From NCBI RefSeq assembly GCF_033842475.1, contig NZ_JAWXYB010000001.1, positions 117,165 to 181,164 on the forward strand: a stretch of DNA of 64,000 nt. Reading direction: 5' to 3'. Origin of the DNA: Acidiphilium acidophilum. Its GTDB lineage: Bacteria > Pseudomonadota > Alphaproteobacteria > Acetobacterales > Acetobacteraceae. Positions within the stretch are counted from its first letter, which is position 1. Every line of letters begins with the position of its first letter. This document shows, piece after piece, positions 26,962 through 35,837 of this stretch. The notes below the pieces were generated by a model, which saw only the letters and a program-made list of their open reading frames with translations, was not told the DNA's origin and made no database searches. Position numbers and translations under genes: made by a program.

Positions 26962-28124
26962 CCAACCTGAGGTTCCGTTGACTCGAAAGTGAGTTGTCGC
27001 GGCTCGGGCGGGTATGATTCGCTGAACTTCCCTGGAGGAGGTTTGCGATGACGGTAGCGATAACGCGTTTGGACTTGTCGGCTATGGCGCTGCGCGAGCG
27101 GGCGGCTCGCGCGACGGATGCGAAGATTTCGAGGCGGCTGCTGGCGATTGCTCTTGTTCTCGAAGGCTGGTCTCGGCGCGATGCGGCCGAGGCCTGTGCC
27201 ATGGACCGGCAGACGCTGCGCGACTGGGTGCACCGTTACAATGGATTGGGACCTGAAGGACTGGGCGATGCGCCGCGCCGCAACGGCCCGCCACCCCGAT
27301 TGTCGGCTTCGCAGCAGGCGCAGATCGCGGCATGGGTCAGGCAGGGCCCGGACCTGGAGCGTGACGGCGTGGTACGGTGGCGCTGTGTCGACCTGCAGCG
27401 ACGGATCGAGACCGAGTTTGCGGTTACCCTGCACGAGACGTCGATCAGCCGACTGTTGCGGCGGCTCAAGTTCACGCGGGTCCAGCCGCGTCCGTATCAT
27501 CCGAAAAAGGACACTGCGGCACAGGACATTTTTAAAAAGACTTCGCTGGCCTGGTAGCGGCGGCGATCCCGGCCACGGCGGCCCGTAAGCCGATCGAGGT
27601 GTGGTTCGCCGATGAAGCCCGTGTCGGTCAGAAGGGAACCCTGACCTATGTCTGGGCAGAGCGGGGTTCCCGACCAGTGGCTGTGCGCGACAATCGCCAT
27701 GACTCCGCCTATCTGTTTGGCGCCGTCTGCCCAAAACGCTGTATTGGTGCCGCCATCATCATGCCGGCAGTCAATAGCGAGGCGATGGCCGAACATCTTC
27801 GGGAAATCAGCACGCAGGTCGCGCCTGGCGCGCACGCCGTGCTGGTGCTCGATGGCGCCGGCTGGCATCAAGCCGGCGAACGTTTGCCAGTGCCTGACAA
27901 CATCAGCCTGCTAGCGCTGCCGCCCTATTCCCCAGAGCTCAACCCAGTCGAAAACATCTGGCAATTTCTGCGTGGCAACTTCCTAAGCCATCAGGTCTGG
28001 AACAGCTACGACGAAATCCTTGCCGCCTGCCGAAACGCCTGGAACAAGTTCATGCAGATGCCAAAACAAATCGCTTCGATCACACAACGAGACTGGATCA
28101 AAACGGTCACTGGATAGGCAGGTT
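26962..28124 (+). mobile_element. IS630-family element, second type, intact
   Basis: A 1163-bp element: left end CCAACCTGAGGTTCC, right end (reverse complement) CCAACCTGCCTATCC, flanked by TA on both sides (26960-26961 and 28125-28126). It lies within an ISL3 remnant, whose N-terminal coding piece continues on the right side. Confidence 0.88.
27048..28117 (+). CDS. IS630-family transposase, two frames with -1 shift
   Basis: ORF A (27048-27557) carries the helix-turn-helix half and ends IFKKTSLAW. ORF B (from about 27540 to 28117) carries the DDE half: VWFADEARVGQKG, LVLDGAGWHQ, PELNPVENIW. The frames join by a -1 shift on the TTTTTAAAAAG run (27529-27539), giving KKDFAGLVAAIPATAARKP and so on with no stop. 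The same arrangement is found in the first IS630, so programmed frameshifting or slippage is likely, rather than damage. Confidence 0.85.
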
Positions 28125-28126
28125 GG

Positions 28127-28330
28127 TATTACATCTGGGACTACGAGCGCTCCCCAGTCCCACGGCCGAGATCGTCCAGCGCCCGTCGCGGCACTCCGAC
28201 CCCAAGAGCTCGATCGCAGATCCAAGCGCCCATTTTGCATTTTTGACCATGCCACATCAGCCCAGTCTCTGTCCCAGCCATCAAGCAGCACCACGATCAC
28301 ACGAATTGAGGCAGAACCGCTTGAACGTAT
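28127..28330 (-). pseudogene. ISL3-family 5' fragment with left end (second)
   Basis: The minus strand carries the same N-terminal piece as at 24.3 kb (MVKNAKWALGSAIELLGSEC, RDGRWTISAVGLGSARSPRC) with the IS end near 28300. An IS630 element interrupts it about 40 codons in; the part beyond 26961 continues briefly and fades. Confidence 0.65.
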
Positions 28331-28375
28331 CCTCGATTTTGAAGCGCAAGCCAGTTCACCTGACGCGAGCTGGTG

Positions 28376-30604
28376 TCATGCCTCTTCGCCCGGGGGGTCC
28401 TGGGTGAATAGGTTCTGCAGCACGACGGTCGTGCGGCGGACGGAGTCGCGAACGCTTTCGAGCATTTCCGGCATGCGTGACGGGTCAACCCGGTCGGTGA
28501 TTTCGAGTGCGGCAAGCTGGGCGTTTTCGAACACCGATTTCAGCAGATTCTGGACGGTCATGTCTTGTTTCGACGCGATCAAGCCGCTGACCGTGCGGTT
28601 CTGTTCGATGATGCCATCCTGGAAGCGTCGCCGTGCCACGCTTGCCGCCTTTTGTTCGGTCATGTCGGTCATGATCAGCACGAACCCGAGCACGCGGTCT
28701 GCGGTGGCCAGGATCGGGTCCGCGCGAATCAGCAAGGGTAGCGCCTCGCCGCTGTCCCGCCGGATCGCAATTTCACCGCGCCAGCTGAGCCGGTGTGTCC
28801 GCAGCGTCTGCAACCGTTCGGCCACATATTGGGCATCGACGAACAGTCCTGGCAGGTCGGTCAGGGATTGCAACGGGTGGTTGGCGCCGGCGACCATGGC
28901 GGTGAAGGCACGGTTGATCAACAGGATATCACCGTTGACGTCAGCCACGATCACCGGCTGGGTCGATACGGCGACCTCGCGCCGGACGCGTTCGAGCTGA
29001 TCCTGCGCGATCAGCATGCGCACCGTACGCGATTGCAGGACGACGTCGCTGACCATGGCGCCGATCAGCCGGGCGGCTGCGATATCGGCCTCGGTCCAGG
29101 GCTCGCATTGCAGTCGCATCACCTGGTGCCATTGCGCGAAGGAGCGGCGCGGCGACAGGTCGGCCGGGGTATCCCCGATCGTAACGGGCTTGGTCGGGTC
29201 GCCGCCCCAGGTGACGGTGCGCACTTGTTCGGGTCGCACCCAGATCAGATAAGTGCCGGGTTCGCTGGACAGCGATACCGCGAGCACCCCACTCGCCGCC
29301 GCCTTGATCGCCTCGAAATGCTCTGCCTCGCCGGTGAGCGACGCGGTGATGGTCATTGCCTGATCAAGCTTGGCCTGATCAAGCTTGGCCTGCTCCGTGC
29401 CGGACTCTGCGGCCCGGCTGTCGAGCCAGGTGCCGATCGCTCGGATGTCCTGAGTGCCCGGCACATCGCCGGTCACCGTCACTTCGTTGTCGAACAGCAA
29501 GGCGGCACCGGTGGCGCGCACCGGGTGCAGCAGCGATTGCGGATTGTCGAACAGCGCGCTTTTCCAGTTACCCTCGCGCGACAACGCCTCGACCATGCGC
29601 TGTTCCAGCCGCCGGGCCGCTAATTCGGCCTGGGCCAGCACAAAACTCTCGAACGCGGCAATGCGGGTCGCGACGGCTTCGACCAGAAATTCACAGGCGG
29701 CGCGAATTTCCGAGGCGACGAAGAACGGTGCATAATGATGGCAGGCGATCAATCCCCATAGCTGCCCGCCCACCATGATGGACACCACCAGCGTCGCGCG
29801 CACCCCCATGTTCTGCAGATATTGCACATGGATCGGCGACGAACTGCGCAGCGCGCACAGCGACATATCGAGCGGTGCGCCGCTGATCGGCGAGAGCGCC
29901 GGATGCAGCCTGACCGGTTTGAACCCGACATCCACCAGCATGCGCACCCGGTGGCGCTCGTAAAGCCGGCGCGCGATCTGCGGAATGTCGCTTGCGGGAT
30001 AGCGGTTCGCGAGATACGGCTCCAGCCCTGGTTCGCGCTGTTCAGCGAACACCTGACCGTGACCCTCATCGTCGAATTTGTAGACCATGACGCGGTCATA
30101 GCCGGTCAGCGCCTTGAAGATCCGCGCCGTCTCGTCGCACAGGCTTGCCAGCGAGACCGAGCCGAGAATGGTCTGCAGCGCCGCTTCGATCGGCCCGACC
30201 ACGTCGATGGTCGGCCCCGCCGGTTCGAGTTCGATCAGCACGCCACCGCCTGCCGGCCGATGGATCATGGCATCGATGCCGCGCAGCGGCCGGCCGGCGG
30301 TGCAGCGCAGCCTGAGCGGTTGGGTGCGCAGCGGGGCGCGCAGTTGCGGGCGGATGCGGCCGGCCAGATCACCGGCGAGCTTATACAGCGCCATCCCGAT
30401 CAGAGTGTGAGGCTCACCCGCAGGGGCGAGGCCGAGGAATTCAGCCGCGTTTTCGCTCGCCAGCACAATTTTCAGCCCTGGTTCGCTGCACAGCAAAAGC
30501 GCACCATGCGGCTGGATCGATCCGGCAAGATGGATCTGCTCGCGTTCGCAGTTCGAAAGATCGGCCTCGCCGAATGCCGGTGCGGGCACGAATTTTTGTG
30601 TCAT
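28376..30604 (-). CDS. bphP: Bacteriophytochrome, no histidine kinase
   Basis: A 742-residue red/far-red photoreceptor. Domains: PAS (about 15-115) with Cys19 in LSNCEREQIHLAG, the biliverdin-binding position of bacteriophytochromes; GAF (about 140-310) with PASDIPQIARRLY; PHY (about 320-500) with PRRSFAQWHQV; a PAS domain (about 525-640); and a C-terminal helical tail. There is no HisKA/HATPase domain. That architecture is known from phytochromes that act with PpsR repressors. The gene lies 50 bp downstream of ppsR, and heme oxygenase, which makes biliverdin, is next door. A good RBS (gggagg) precedes the ATG. A short LDQAK duplication lies near residue 415. Confidence 0.93.
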   Translation of the reverse strand: MTQKFVPAPAFGEADLSNCEREQIHLAGSIQPHGALLLCSEPGLKIVLASENAAEFLGLAPAGEPHTLIGMALYKLAGDLAGRIRPQLRAPLRTQPLRLRCTAGRPLRGIDAMIHRPAGGGVLIELEPAGPTIDVVGPIEAALQTILGSVSLASLCDETARIFKALTGYDRVMVYKFDDEGHGQVFAEQREPGLEPYLANRYPASDIPQIARRLYERHRVRMLVDVGFKPVRLHPALSPISGAPLDMSLCALRSSSPIHVQYLQNMGVRATLVVSIMVGGQLWGLIACHHYAPFFVASEIRAACEFLVEAVATRIAAFESFVLAQAELAARRLEQRMVEALSREGNWKSALFDNPQSLLHPVRATGAALLFDNEVTVTGDVPGTQDIRAIGTWLDSRAAESGTEQAKLDQAKLDQAMTITASLTGEAEHFEAIKAAASGVLAVSLSSEPGTYLIWVRPEQVRTVTWGGDPTKPVTIGDTPADLSPRRSFAQWHQVMRLQCEPWTEADIAAARLIGAMVSDVVLQSRTVRMLIAQDQLERVRREVAVSTQPVIVADVNGDILLINRAFTAMVAGANHPLQSLTDLPGLFVDAQYVAERLQTLRTHRLSWRGEIAIRRDSGEALPLLIRADPILATADRVLGFVLIMTDMTEQKAASVARRRFQDGIIEQNRTVSGLIASKQDMTVQNLLKSVFENAQLAALEITDRVDPSRMPEMLESVRDSVRRTTVVLQNLFTQDPPGEEA

Positions 30605-30654
30605 GGCGTGCCTCCCCGCGTTGCTGCCGCATTTTAGATTGCGGTCGGTTGGCG

Positions 30655-31968
30655 CTATTCCAAGTCGTAGCGATTCATTTTCAGATACAGGCTCTGGCGG
30701 CTAAGACCGATCAATGCCGCTGCCGCCTTGCGGTTGCCCGCGGTCTGCTCGAGGGCGGCGCGAATGAAATGCTGCTCGACGGCCGCCACGGTCTGGTCCA
30801 CCGCCTCGTGCATCGTGGTCGGCCCGACCTCCAGCGAAAGCGCGCCCAGCGCCGCCTGCAACGGATCACCGTTGCCAGCCCCACCCCGTATCGCCCCGCG
30901 CGAGGTGTCGCGGATCAGCAGCCCGATCATGCCGTCGTCGCTGCTCGCCGAGATCTCGACTTCGACGACCGCGCCGTATTCCCCGTGGATCACCGACGGC
31001 ATCGTCATGATCCTGCCGTGATTGCGGATCAGCTCGAGCGCCATGGCCAGATCATTGCCGCTCCCGTCGAGCCAGCGATCGAGCCGGGCCCCGAGCACGA
31101 CCGCGTCGCTCGCCGCCTCGATCAGGTCGAGGAAAGCGGCATTGGCTTGGCGGACTACGCCATCGCGATCGATGATCACGAACGCGTCGGGCAGGCGCGC
31201 GATCAGGGCGGGGCATACGCTGCGGTCCGGCAGCGTGGTGCCGCGCGGACTAGCCGCCACCGGTGTAAGGTGCAGCAAATACGACGGCACCACCCCGCCA
31301 TCGGCCAGGGATGCCCGCACGATCCAGGATTCTCGCGGGGTGCCGAGTTGCACGATCACACCGGGCGCCTGCCCATCGGTGCGGGCGCGCTGGATCATGG
31401 CATGAAACACGGGCTGCGACGGCTTCGCGATCTGATCGATGAAGCTCCAGTCATGGCCGACGCCCAGCAGGCGCCCCGCCGCTGGGTTGACCTCGGTAAT
31501 GCGCAGCGTTGCCGCGTCGAGCAGCAGCAAAGGATCGTTTGCGCCGTTGAACATCAGATTATAGCGGATCTCGACATCGCGCAGCCGCCAATGGTCCCGC
31601 TCCATCGCCTGCTGCGCCGCGATCAGACGGCTTTGCAGATCGGCAACGACATGAAACCGCCGGCCGATCGCGAGCAACCCGGCATCGCCGCCGAGCCTGA
31701 CCGTGGTATATTCCAACGGCAGTTCCGCACCGCTTGGAAACAGCTGGTTGACCGGCGTGAAGGCTGAAACGCCGGTGCGCCAGGCGTCCTTGACCATCCG
31801 TTCGATCGTCGCGAAACCCGATGCGGTCACCGTTTCGCTCCACGGCCGGCCATGCCACGGCTGCAGGCCGCCGGTTTCGATGCGGTCCGACAATGTGGTG
31901 TCGCGGATGACGCCATCGCGATCCAGATGCAACGTCAGGTCAGGCTGCGCGAGGTTGACAGTGGTCAT
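30655..31968 (-). CDS. ppsR: PpsR/CrtJ-type transcriptional repressor
   Basis: A 437-residue regulator. Two or three PAS domains are visible (an N-terminal module; one around LMFNGANDPLLLLDAATLRI, about 145-250; one around LIARLPDAFVIIDRDGVVRQ, about 265-370). They are followed by a FIS-type helix-turn-helix at the C terminus (ALEQTAGNRKAAAALIGLSR, QSLYLKMNRYDL). PpsR/CrtJ represses photosynthesis and tetrapyrrole genes under aerobic or light conditions at TGT-N12-ACA boxes. Start ATG at 31968 (MTTVNLAQ); a TTG lies 15 nt upstream. Divergent from heme oxygenase, with only 21 bp between the starts. Confidence 0.93.
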   Translation of the reverse strand: MTTVNLAQPDLTLHLDRDGVIRDTTLSDRIETGGLQPWHGRPWSETVTASGFATIERMVKDAWRTGVSAFTPVNQLFPSGAELPLEYTTVRLGGDAGLLAIGRRFHVVADLQSRLIAAQQAMERDHWRLRDVEIRYNLMFNGANDPLLLLDAATLRITEVNPAAGRLLGVGHDWSFIDQIAKPSQPVFHAMIQRARTDGQAPGVIVQLGTPRESWIVRASLADGGVVPSYLLHLTPVAASPRGTTLPDRSVCPALIARLPDAFVIIDRDGVVRQANAAFLDLIEAASDAVVLGARLDRWLDGSGNDLAMALELIRNHGRIMTMPSVIHGEYGAVVEVEISASSDDGMIGLLIRDTSRGAIRGGAGNGDPLQAALGALSLEVGPTTMHEAVDQTVAAVEQHFIRAALEQTAGNRKAAAALIGLSRQSLYLKMNRYDLE

Positions 31969-31989
31969 AACCGGTTCAATCAATGTTTG

Positions 31990-32664
31990 ATGGATGATAG
32001 CCCGGTTTTTTCAGTCGACCAAGCAAGATCGACCGAAGCGCCACCGGCTCTCGCCACCGCATTGCGGCACGCCACGCACGATCTGCACCGCGACGCCGAA
32101 CGCTCTGGCGTTGTCGCGCAAATGCTGCGCGGCACGATCACGCGCGACCAGTACGCCGGTTTGCTGCGCAACCTACTGCCCGCCTATCAACAGATCGAGC
32201 ACGGGTTGGAACAGCATCGCGATCACCCGCACCTGCGGGCGCTGGCGCTGCCGGCGGTGTATCGCGCCGCCGCGCTGCAAAGCGATCTGGCGGCCCTCGC
32301 CGGTCCGGACTGGGCGGGCACGCTGCCGTTGCTGCAAGCCGGACGGGCATACGCCGATCGGATCGCCCACGCGACGGCCACTGCCCCCGCACTGCTGATT
32401 GCCCATGGCTACGTTCGCTACCTCGGCGATCTGAACGGTGGCCAGATGCTCCAGCGCCGTCTGGGCACCGCGCTCGGCCTTGATGACACGGCACTCGCCT
32501 TCTACCGCTTCGAGGCGATCCCCGATCTGGCCGCGTTCCGGCGCGCGTACCGCGACGCAATCGACGCCATTCGACTCGATACCGACGCCACCGCTGCCGT
32601 ACTGGCCGAAGCCCAGGCGGCGTTTCAGGCCAATATCGCGGTATCGGTGGCGCTCGCGGCCTAA
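31990..32664 (+). CDS. bphO: Biliverdin-producing heme oxygenase
   Basis: A 224-residue helical protein of the heme oxygenase family. The proximal histidine is in LRHATHDLHRDAE (about residue 30) and the distal-helix glycine motif is in GYVRYLGDLNGGQMLQRRLG (about 145-165). The product opens heme to biliverdin, the chromophore of the adjacent phytochrome. The ATG at 31990 leaves a 21-bp gap to ppsR, so its promoter must overlap ppsR coding sequence, or the start is further downstream. Confidence 0.92.
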   Translation: MDDSPVFSVDQARSTEAPPALATALRHATHDLHRDAERSGVVAQMLRGTITRDQYAGLLRNLLPAYQQIEHGLEQHRDHPHLRALALPAVYRAAALQSDLAALAGPDWAGTLPLLQAGRAYADRIAHATATAPALLIAHGYVRYLGDLNGGQMLQRRLGTALGLDDTALAFYRFEAIPDLAAFRRAYRDAIDAIRLDTDATAAVLAEAQAAFQANIAVSVALAA

Positions 32665-32666
32665 CC

Positions 32667-32693
32667 CGCGCCGATCAGCTGCGGGTCGGCGCG
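32667..32693 (+). terminator. Hairpin after heme oxygenase
   Basis: A perfect 8-bp stem CGCGCCGA / TCGGCGCG with an 11-nt loop begins just after the heme oxygenase stop. No T run follows, so it may be a weak terminator or an RNA-stabilising hairpin. Confidence 0.4.
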
Positions 32694-32729
32694 GCGGCGA
32701 CCTGCCCAGCCAGCGCCACGGTTTTCAGC

Positions 32730-32800
32730 CCAGATGTCAGTTTTCCTTAAATGGCTCTGCCTCAATTCGTGTGATTCGGGTCGACTCTGAGGGGGTGAAC
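32730..32800 (-). repeat. ISL3-family right-end remnant
   Basis: The reverse complement carries gtcgacccgaatcacacgaa and gaggcagagcc, nearly identical to the ISL3 end at 17.1 kb. No transposase coding sequence remains apart from the last few codons. Confidence 0.7.
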
Positions 32801-32844
32801 CGCACCGGGTGTTCCGAGAGGCTCAAATTCTTGAGAGGATGGGG

Positions 32845-33696
32845 CTATGGAGAGGCGGAAGGCATCGCAGAAATATGCGGCAGAGGTTGGTCGCTGGAGC
32901 CGACGCTGACGATGATGGGATCGAAGTTTTCCGCCTGCGCCAGCGCGACATCGCCTTGCTTGGCAAGCTCCAGGCTGGCGACGAACGTACTCGACCACGC
33001 CGAGCGCAGACGCAACCGGGTCTCCGTTGGCGGTTGAGCGGTCTGCTGGTTGGGGCCCGGCAACAACTGATCGAGGCTGAGCCCCTCTCCGCTTTCGGCC
33101 AACAGTCGGAGTATCCGGTCCCGGGCTTCCGGAATATCATACAGGTCCAGAGCCGGCAGCCGATAGATTGGCCTTGTATCGACGGCGTCGGCGGGATCAT
33201 CGAACTGCTCCAGACACGCCCAGAGGAAGGCGATCATATCGACCTCGATCGAACCGCCGATCACGCTTCCGATCGCCTCAGATCGGCCACGGGCAAAAAC
33301 GTCCCGTCCCAACTGCGGCCGCTGCTCCAGCCAGGCGCCCAGCGCCTGGATCTCCTGCAACGCAACCAAACGGTCCCGCAGATCTGACGCACGTCGTTCC
33401 GCCGCCTGTTGCGCCGGCGCATCCCTTGGCAACAGCAGGTCAGACCGCAACAGCAGAATCCACGACGCCATCACCACCCAATCCGCCTGATGGCCCAGCG
33501 GGATTGTCGCCCTCGCCCGCTCCAACCGGTCAGCCAATTGGTCGATCAGCTCAGGTAAACGCAACGTCGACAGATCAATCTGATGGGCCCGTGCCTGGGC
33601 CAGGAGCAGGGCCAGCGATCCGTCAAACCCATCCAGCGTAAGATGCGGCGATCCCCCCTCCCCTGCCCCGTCCACTATGCCGGATGCCCCATCCAT
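32845..33696 (-). CDS. ScpA-like segregation/condensation protein (kleisin)
   Basis: A 283-residue protein. After a short lead it has the ScpA signature FDGSLALLLAQARAHQIDLS (about 22-42), then DWVVMASWILLLRSDLLLP (about 80-98) and a C-terminal winged-helix-like part (EVDMIAFLWACLEQF). Kleisins bridge SMC heads; no SMC gene is in the window, so it would act with host SMC or differ in function. Start ATG 33696, 8 bp after the upstream stop. It forms the third gene of an operon with the tyrosine recombinase. Confidence 0.75.
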   Translation of the reverse strand: MDGASGIVDGAGEGGSPHLTLDGFDGSLALLLAQARAHQIDLSTLRLPELIDQLADRLERARATIPLGHQADWVVMASWILLLRSDLLLPRDAPAQQAAERRASDLRDRLVALQEIQALGAWLEQRPQLGRDVFARGRSEAIGSVIGGSIEVDMIAFLWACLEQFDDPADAVDTRPIYRLPALDLYDIPEARDRILRLLAESGEGLSLDQLLPGPNQQTAQPPTETRLRLRSAWSSTFVASLELAKQGDVALAQAENFDPIIVSVGSSDQPLPHISAMPSASP

Positions 33697-33704
33697 AGCG
33701 GCGA

Positions 33705-34418
33705 TCAATCCGTCGCGATCGGCAGCAGCTGGAATTTCAGACCCGGCCAGGCCTCGGCAATGGCGATGAGTGCTGGCCGCGGGGAGGTCTCCGCCGTGAA
33801 GAACCCGTAGCTGAGAACGCCATGTCCAACTTTCTGCCGTCGCCCCGGCCCCGCGTCGGGGCGCACAATCACCTGCCGCGGCAGATCGCTGATCCCCCAA
33901 TGGCGGGACAACCAGGCCAGCGCGGTCGGATGATCATGCCCGAGCGTCAAGATTGCCAGCGGGATCGGGACCAGGACCTGCAGATCGAACGGGCACGCGC
34001 GCCTGACCCCGATCCGGTCTCGTGCCCTGGCCTCGCGGGCCTCGATCCGCTCGCGGAACTGACGGGCGAGAATTCGGCAGCCCGCGACCGAAAGACTCCG
34101 CTGCCCGCCAGTGTGGCTCACCGCGCGGATAAAAATATCCTCCTCGATCGCCGCGCCATTGATCTCCCAGGGGATGATCCCGGGGCCCCGCGCGGCCGAT
34201 GCAAATGTTTCGAGCTCGGCCGATGGGCCTTTGATCGTGAGGTGGTGATACCGCCAGATCGAAGTGGGCGGTGCGGTCTGCGGCGCATCCGATCGGGATG
34301 GGCCAGACGGCCGACGCCCCCGCGGTTTCGGCAGCGGGGGCGGCAGAGGATGTCGCGCCGGCGGGGTTACCGGTTCAGGCGAATCAGGCTCGGTCTCCCA
34401 CGGAAACCGGAGCGCCAT
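33705..34418 (-). CDS. Hypothetical protein (237 aa) in recombinase operon
   Basis: The N-terminal 50 residues are Pro/Arg-rich and probably disordered. The rest is a globular domain with WRYHHLTIKGPS and a basic region (RQFRERIEAREARARDRIG). Its start shares one base with the recombinase stop (TGATG), and an ScpA-like gene follows. The arrangement implies a joint role in plasmid segregation or resolution. I recognise no family. Confidence 0.7.
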   Translation of the reverse strand: MALRFPWETEPDSPEPVTPPARHPLPPPLPKPRGRRPSGPSRSDAPQTAPPTSIWRYHHLTIKGPSAELETFASAARGPGIIPWEINGAAIEEDIFIRAVSHTGGQRSLSVAGCRILARQFRERIEAREARARDRIGVRRACPFDLQVLVPIPLAILTLGHDHPTALAWLSRHWGISDLPRQVIVRPDAGPGRRQKVGHGVLSYGFFTAETSPRPALIAIAEAWPGLKFQLLPIATD

Positions 34419-35452
34419 CAGAGATCAAGCATGCCGGCCGGGCTGTCACTGACCAGACCGGCGCGCTGGACGTAGCCGCGCATCACGCTCTGGGTGCGGT
34501 GACGCGTGTGGCGCATGATATCCTCGTCACGCACCCCCTTGGCGTAGGCCTCGGTGATAAATCCGACGCGCAGCGCGTGGGCGCTCAAGCGATCGAACCC
34601 CTCGATCACCAGCCCGGCCATTTCGGCGCGATACGCCAGGATCCGCCGCACCGCATCGGGATGCATCCCGACATCCCCAATGGTGTCGCCGGTACTGATC
34701 CGGCGGAATAAAGGTCCTGATTTGCGGGTGGCGATCTCCATCCAGTCCTGGAACGCCCGGACTGGGCAGGTCTCGACATGGCGGCCACGCGGCACGCCGA
34801 TCTCAGCCCCCTCCCCTGCCTGATCGGTCTTGCCGCGCCGGATGCGGAGCCGCAGCCCACGCGCGTCCTCGGCGACATCATCGACCTGCAGCGCCACCAG
34901 TTCCGAGCGACGCAGCGCCGCGGCAAAGCCGATCAGCAGCAAGGCGCGATCGCGCCGGCCGCGCGCGGTGCGATCGCAGGTGGCGACCAGCTGGCGCAGC
35001 ATCGGTAGCGTCAATGCCGCCGCCTTCTGCACCGCGCGACCGTGGTTGCGGAGGGCGCCACGCAGCGGATGCTGGATATCACCATGGGCCGGATTCCACG
35101 GCAGATCATTAAACCGGTGCATTGTGCCGATCGCCGCCAGGCGCCGGCGGATCGTGGTCGGCGCGTGAGAAACCGCAAGGCTGGAGAGATAAGCGCCCAC
35201 CACGGCCGGGGTTGCCGGTACCGGGACAAAGCCGGTGCGATCGCACCATGCAGCATAATGGGTCCAGTCCGCTTTGTAGGCGCGCAGGGTCGCGGGCGAG
35301 ACCGCCTGGCGCGCGAACGCCTGCGCCTGTGCGAGGGCGGCCTGCCCAGCCGGCGTCAGGGCCGGCGCGACCGCCGTGCCTTGGTTTTCCGCGGGATCGG
35401 TCAGGATCTCACCGTCGAGAGCGCGACCCGATTCGGGAGGTTGATCGACCAT
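34418..35452 (-). CDS. Tyrosine recombinase (integrase/XerC-D type)
   Basis: A 344-residue protein with an N-terminal SAM-like core-binding domain (LRAYKADWTHYAAWCDRTGF) and a C-terminal catalytic domain. The catalytic residues are all visible: Arg in AALRRSELVAL, Lys in RRGKTDQ, HxxR in SAHALRVGF, His in RHTRHRTQ and the nucleophile Tyr in MRGYVQ. The ATG at 35452 (MVDQPPES) is preferred over an upstream GTG that lies inside the dif-like site. It is the first gene of a three-gene operon, and site B lies 50 bp upstream. Confidence 0.9.
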   Translation of the reverse strand: MVDQPPESGRALDGEILTDPAENQGTAVAPALTPAGQAALAQAQAFARQAVSPATLRAYKADWTHYAAWCDRTGFVPVPATPAVVGAYLSSLAVSHAPTTIRRRLAAIGTMHRFNDLPWNPAHGDIQHPLRGALRNHGRAVQKAAALTLPMLRQLVATCDRTARGRRDRALLLIGFAAALRRSELVALQVDDVAEDARGLRLRIRRGKTDQAGEGAEIGVPRGRHVETCPVRAFQDWMEIATRKSGPLFRRISTGDTIGDVGMHPDAVRRILAYRAEMAGLVIEGFDRLSAHALRVGFITEAYAKGVRDEDIMRHTRHRTQSVMRGYVQRAGLVSDSPAGMLDL

Positions 35453-35502
35453 GATTCGACCGATAGGCCGACGCCTGACCGATAGCAACCCAAATAATTC
35501 CA

Positions 35503-35534
35503 CTACGCGCGATAATAGTGATTATCGCGTGTAG
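35503..35534 (+). other. dif-like recombination site B
   Basis: Left arm CTACGCGCGATAA, 6-bp centre TAGTGA, right arm TTATCGCGTGTAG. The right arm reversed is CTACACGCGATAA, so the arms match at 12 of 13 positions. It lies between the divergent recombinase and HTH genes and is a direct repeat of site A. Confidence 0.75.
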
Positions 35535-35603
35535 GTCGGCCCTGCCACAAAAAGCAAGCCACCAGCTTGCATTCATAATAGAACTGGCTTCTATGATAAA
35601 TCG

Positions 35604-35837
35604 ATGGAAGCGATTTCAGGCTCAGCGTTTACCGCCCTCTTGAGGCAGGCCGACGTCAGCCAGGCCGGCTTTGCCCGCCTCAGCGGCGTCAGCCCCCGCC
35701 AGGTCAACAAATGGTGCCGCGACCGGGCTGCCGTGCCACGCTGGGCCACGATGCTGGCCCTCGCGCTGCAGGAGCTCTCGGTCGAGACACTCACGATCCT
35801 GTACGATGAACTCACCACTGCCGTCGCAAGGCCCTGA
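35604..35837 (+). CDS. Small HTH (Cro/CI-like) DNA-binding protein
   Basis: A 77-residue protein with a helix-turn-helix of the Xre type (LLRQADVSQAGFARLSGVSP, RQVNKWCRDRAAVPRWA). It is divergent from the recombinase, with site B in the gap between them, so it may regulate the recombinase promoter. Start ATG 35604. Confidence 0.75.
   Translation: MEAISGSAFTALLRQADVSQAGFARLSGVSPRQVNKWCRDRAAVPRWATMLALALQELSVETLTILYDELTTAVARP

Noticed and set aside
30574..31767. 397-residue frame opposite ppsR
   Set aside because: A shadow of ppsR; no family resemblance.
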